From an uncultured Collinsella sp. (GTDB lineage: Bacteria; Actinomycetota; Coriobacteriia; Coriobacteriales; Coriobacteriaceae): a DNA stretch of 21,314 nucleotides. Positions 19,324 to 21,314 of this stretch are shown here, piece by piece. The notes beneath the pieces were generated by a model. The model saw only the letters and a program-made list of their open reading frames with translations, ran no database searches and was not told the DNA's origin. The DNA is taken from positions 1 to 21,314 of the forward strand of contig CABUWD010000020.1 in the NCBI GenBank assembly GCA_902495155.1, given 5' to 3'. Both the position numbers and the translations under genes were made by a program. Every line of letters starts with the position of its first letter. Positions within the stretch are counted from its first letter, which is position 1.

Positions 19324-21314
19324 TTAAGCGGAAACTGCGGCGGAAGCAGCGTTGGTCTCGTCCTCGTCGGTCCATGCATGCTTGGGCATGGGACGGAAGA
19401 TCTGGAAGAGCATCGCAACCAGCAGCACGATGGCGACAATCGTCCAGATACCAAACTGCCCAAGGACAAGCAGGTTGTAGAACTGGTTGATGAACAGGCC
19501 GATCACCCAGGCAAAGGCGCACTCGTAGCCGATGGCAATCGCGGTCCACTTGCCGGAGTCCATCTGGTTGCGGATGGTGCCCATGGCGGCAAAGCACGGA
19601 GCGCACAGCAGGTTGAAAGCGCCAAAGGCAACGCAAGCACCCATGGTGGGGAACATGCCGGCAAACGCGGTCCACAGGCTCGGGTCGGTCTCGGCGGCGT
19701 CGGCAACGGACAGCAGCGAGCCGGCGGTGGCGACGACGTTCTCCTTAGCGACGAGACCCGAGACGGTCAGCGCGGTGGCCTGCCAGGTGCTAAAGCCGAG
19801 CGGGGCGAAGATCCAAGCGACCAGGTTGCCCAGCATGGCGAGCACGGAGTAGTCCATGAACTCCTCGGGGATGCCGTCCATCGCAGGCAGGAAGCCAAAG
19901 GAACCGTTGTAGCTACCAAAGTTGGAGAGGAACCAAACCACGACAGTAGAGGCGAAGATGACCGTACCGGCCTTCTTGATAAAGGCCCAGCAGCGCTCCC
20001 ACACGTGCAGCGCCCAAGAGCGGATAGCCGGGAAGTGGTAGGCAGGAAGCTCCATAACGAACGGCGTCGGGCGACCGGCGAAGAGCTTGGTCTTCTTGAG
20101 CATGAGGCCCGAGGCGATGACGGCAAAGACGCCCAGGAAGTAGAAGAGCGGGCTGATCCACGCGGCGGTGGTGGAAGAATCGCCGATGATGGAACCCATG
20201 AGCAGGGCGATGATCGGCAGCTTAGCGCCACAGGGAATGAACGTGGTGGTCATGACCGTCATGCGGCGGTCCTTCTCGTTCTCGATGGTCTTGGTGGCCA
20301 TGACGCCGGGGACGCCGCAGCCCGAGGACACGAGCATGGGGATGAAGGACTTACCGGACAGGCCAAACCGGCGGAACACGCGGTCCATGATGAAGGCGAC
20401 GCGGGCCATATAGCCGCAGTCCTCCAGGAAAGACAGCATCACGAACAGCAGGAACATCTGCGGGACGAAGCCGAAGATGGCGCCCAGACCACCAACGATA
20501 CCGTCGCAGACCAGCGAATCGACCAGGCCGCCGTCCTCGGTGCCGCCCGCCACAAGGGCGTCGTGCACCACGGTGGTGATACCCGGGACATAGGGGCCGT
20601 ACTGCGCCGGGTCAACCGAGTCGGCGGCGTCGCCCGCAGCCTCGACGGCTGCATCGTAGGCGTCGCGACCCTGGCCGAGCACGTACCAACCGTCGGTACC
20701 GAAGAGCTGGTCGTTGGTGAAGTCGGTCACCGTGCCGCCCAGGGTGGAAACGGCGATGTAGTACACGCAGAACATGATGACCACAAAGATCGGCAGGCCC
20801 AGGATACGGTTGGTAACCACACGGTCGATCTTCTCGGAGGTGCTCATCTTGGCCGGGGCCTTGGTGAGGCACTCGTCGATGATGTGCGCGATGACGCCAT
20901 AGCGCTCACCGGTGATGATGGACTCAGCGTCATCGTCGCAGTCCTGCTCGCACTGAGCGACCAGCTCTTCGACGCGAGCGGCCTTCTCCTTGGTGAGGTT
21001 GATGAGCTTGCAGGCATCCGCATCGCGCTCGAACAGCTTGACGGCATAGTAGCGGCGCTTGTTGGCGGGAACGCTTGCAGACAGGTTATTCTCGATGTGG
21101 CCCAGAACGTCCTCGATGGAGGAGTCGAACTTGTGCTCCGGCACCTGGCCCTTGGAAGCAGCGGACTTCTTGACCTGCTCGAACAGCTCCTTGATACCCT
21201 TGTTCTTAAGGGCCGAGATCATCATAACCGGGCAGCCGAGCTTTTTGGAGAGCTTGTCCGTGTCGATCTTGTCGCCGTTCTTCTCGACCAAGTCGGCCAT
21301 GTTGAGGGCAACGA
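19324..21314 (-). CDS. feoB: Ferrous iron transport protein B, FeoB (N-terminus cut by window edge)
   Basis: FeoB imports Fe2+ using a G-protein domain fused to a membrane channel. The frame is open through the right edge: VALNMADLV there is the G4 motif (NMAD in place of NKxD), followed by G5 ISAL, so G1-G3 (about 110 residues) lie outside. After the G domain come the helical GDI-like segment, then the membrane part starting at ILGLPIFVVIMFCVYYIAVS (about residue 170 from the Met at 21300). Two Gate domains flank the FeoB C region with SSGCGVPGVMATKTI (near residue 325) and FIPCGAKLPIIAL (near 355), both containing conserved cysteines. The C-terminus is a short acidic/alanine-rich tail. About eleven hydrophobic segments are visible. 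A terminator follows, then the FeoB-associated gene. feoA is presumably beyond the edge. Confidence 0.96.
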   Translation of the reverse strand, partial: VALNMADLVEKNGDKIDTDKLSKKLGCPVMMISALKNKGIKELFEQVKKSAASKGQVPEHKFDSSIEDVLGHIENNLSASVPANKRRYYAVKLFERDADACKLINLTKEKAARVEELVAQCEQDCDDDAESIITGERYGVIAHIIDECLTKAPAKMSTSEKIDRVVTNRILGLPIFVVIMFCVYYIAVSTLGGTVTDFTNDQLFGTDGWYVLGQGRDAYDAAVEAAGDAADSVDPAQYGPYVPGITTVVHDALVAGGTEDGGLVDSLVCDGIVGGLGAIFGFVPQMFLLFVMLSFLEDCGYMARVAFIMDRVFRRFGLSGKSFIPMLVSSGCGVPGVMATKTIENEKDRRMTVMTTTFIPCGAKLPIIALLMGSIIGDSSTTAAWISPLFYFLGVFAVIASGLMLKKTKLFAGRPTPFVMELPAYHFPAIRSWALHVWERCWAFIKKAGTVIFASTVVVWFLSNFGSYNGSFGFLPAMDGIPEEFMDYSVLAMLGNLVAWIFAPLGFSTWQATALTVSGLVAKENVVATAGSLLSVADAAETDPSLWTAFAGMFPTMGACVAFGAFNLLCAPCFAAMGTIRNQMDSGKWTAIAIGYECAFAWVIGLFINQFYNLLVLGQFGIWTIVAIVLLVAMLFQIFRPMPKHAWTDEDETNAASAAVSA

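Overview
The window is a moderately GC-rich, densely packed bacterial segment. Gene content suggests a gut Actinomycetota of the class Coriobacteriia, plausibly Collinsella: a Cys-rich FeoB-associated membrane protein, a complete uxaCBA set, a GPH-type transporter and intracellular pectin enzymes. The lineage is an inference from gene content, not a database result. The two edge genes, kdpD and feoB, are both cut by the window ends.

Layout. Positions 2-2297 (+) hold the C-terminal part of the potassium sensor kinase KdpD and the whole response regulator KdpE. Everything from 2395 to the right edge is on the minus strand. In order of increasing coordinate it contains: a GltD-like FAD/Fe-S oxidoreductase; a TIM-barrel sugar isomerase/epimerase overlapping or abutting a GH105 unsaturated galacturonyl hydrolase; an SGNH/GDSL esterase; a CE8 pectin methylesterase fused to an alpha/beta-hydrolase; a GH28 polygalacturonase; a GPH-family transporter; uxaA, uxaB and uxaC; a LacI-family regulator; a small FeoB-associated protein; and most of feoB.

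How the genes work together. From about 3717 to 18775 the window is one pectin/galacturonate utilisation locus. The transporter would import galacturonate oligomers. CE8, the fused hydrolase and the GDSL esterase would remove methyl and acetyl groups. GH28 and GH105 would release galacturonate and unsaturated galacturonate. UxaC, UxaB and UxaA then convert galacturonate to 2-keto-3-deoxygluconate. None of the degradative enzymes shows a signal peptide, so the chemistry appears cytoplasmic and the cell looks like a scavenger of oligomers released by others.

The most interesting content is regulatory. Three promoters (uxaC, the transporter, GH105) share one architecture. A LacI-type operator with consensus AGGTGAACGTTCACCT overlaps the -35. 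A second operator sits near the transcription start, 38-41 bp away centre to centre. About 20 bp upstream of the -35 operator lies a 28-bp element made of two direct repeats exactly 21 bp apart. That element has the geometry of an activator site and is not explained by the LacI regulator encoded in the window. The CE8 fusion gene instead carries an unrelated 15-bp palindrome.

Other non-coding structure includes several intrinsic terminators, intercistronic hairpins inside uxaCBA, a 185-bp element bounded by perfect 25-bp inverted repeats beside the regulator, a 19-bp inverted repeat between kdpE and the GltD-like gene, and a REP-like GGGACAG element in the feoB region. I saw no tRNA, rRNA, CRISPR array or intact insertion sequence.
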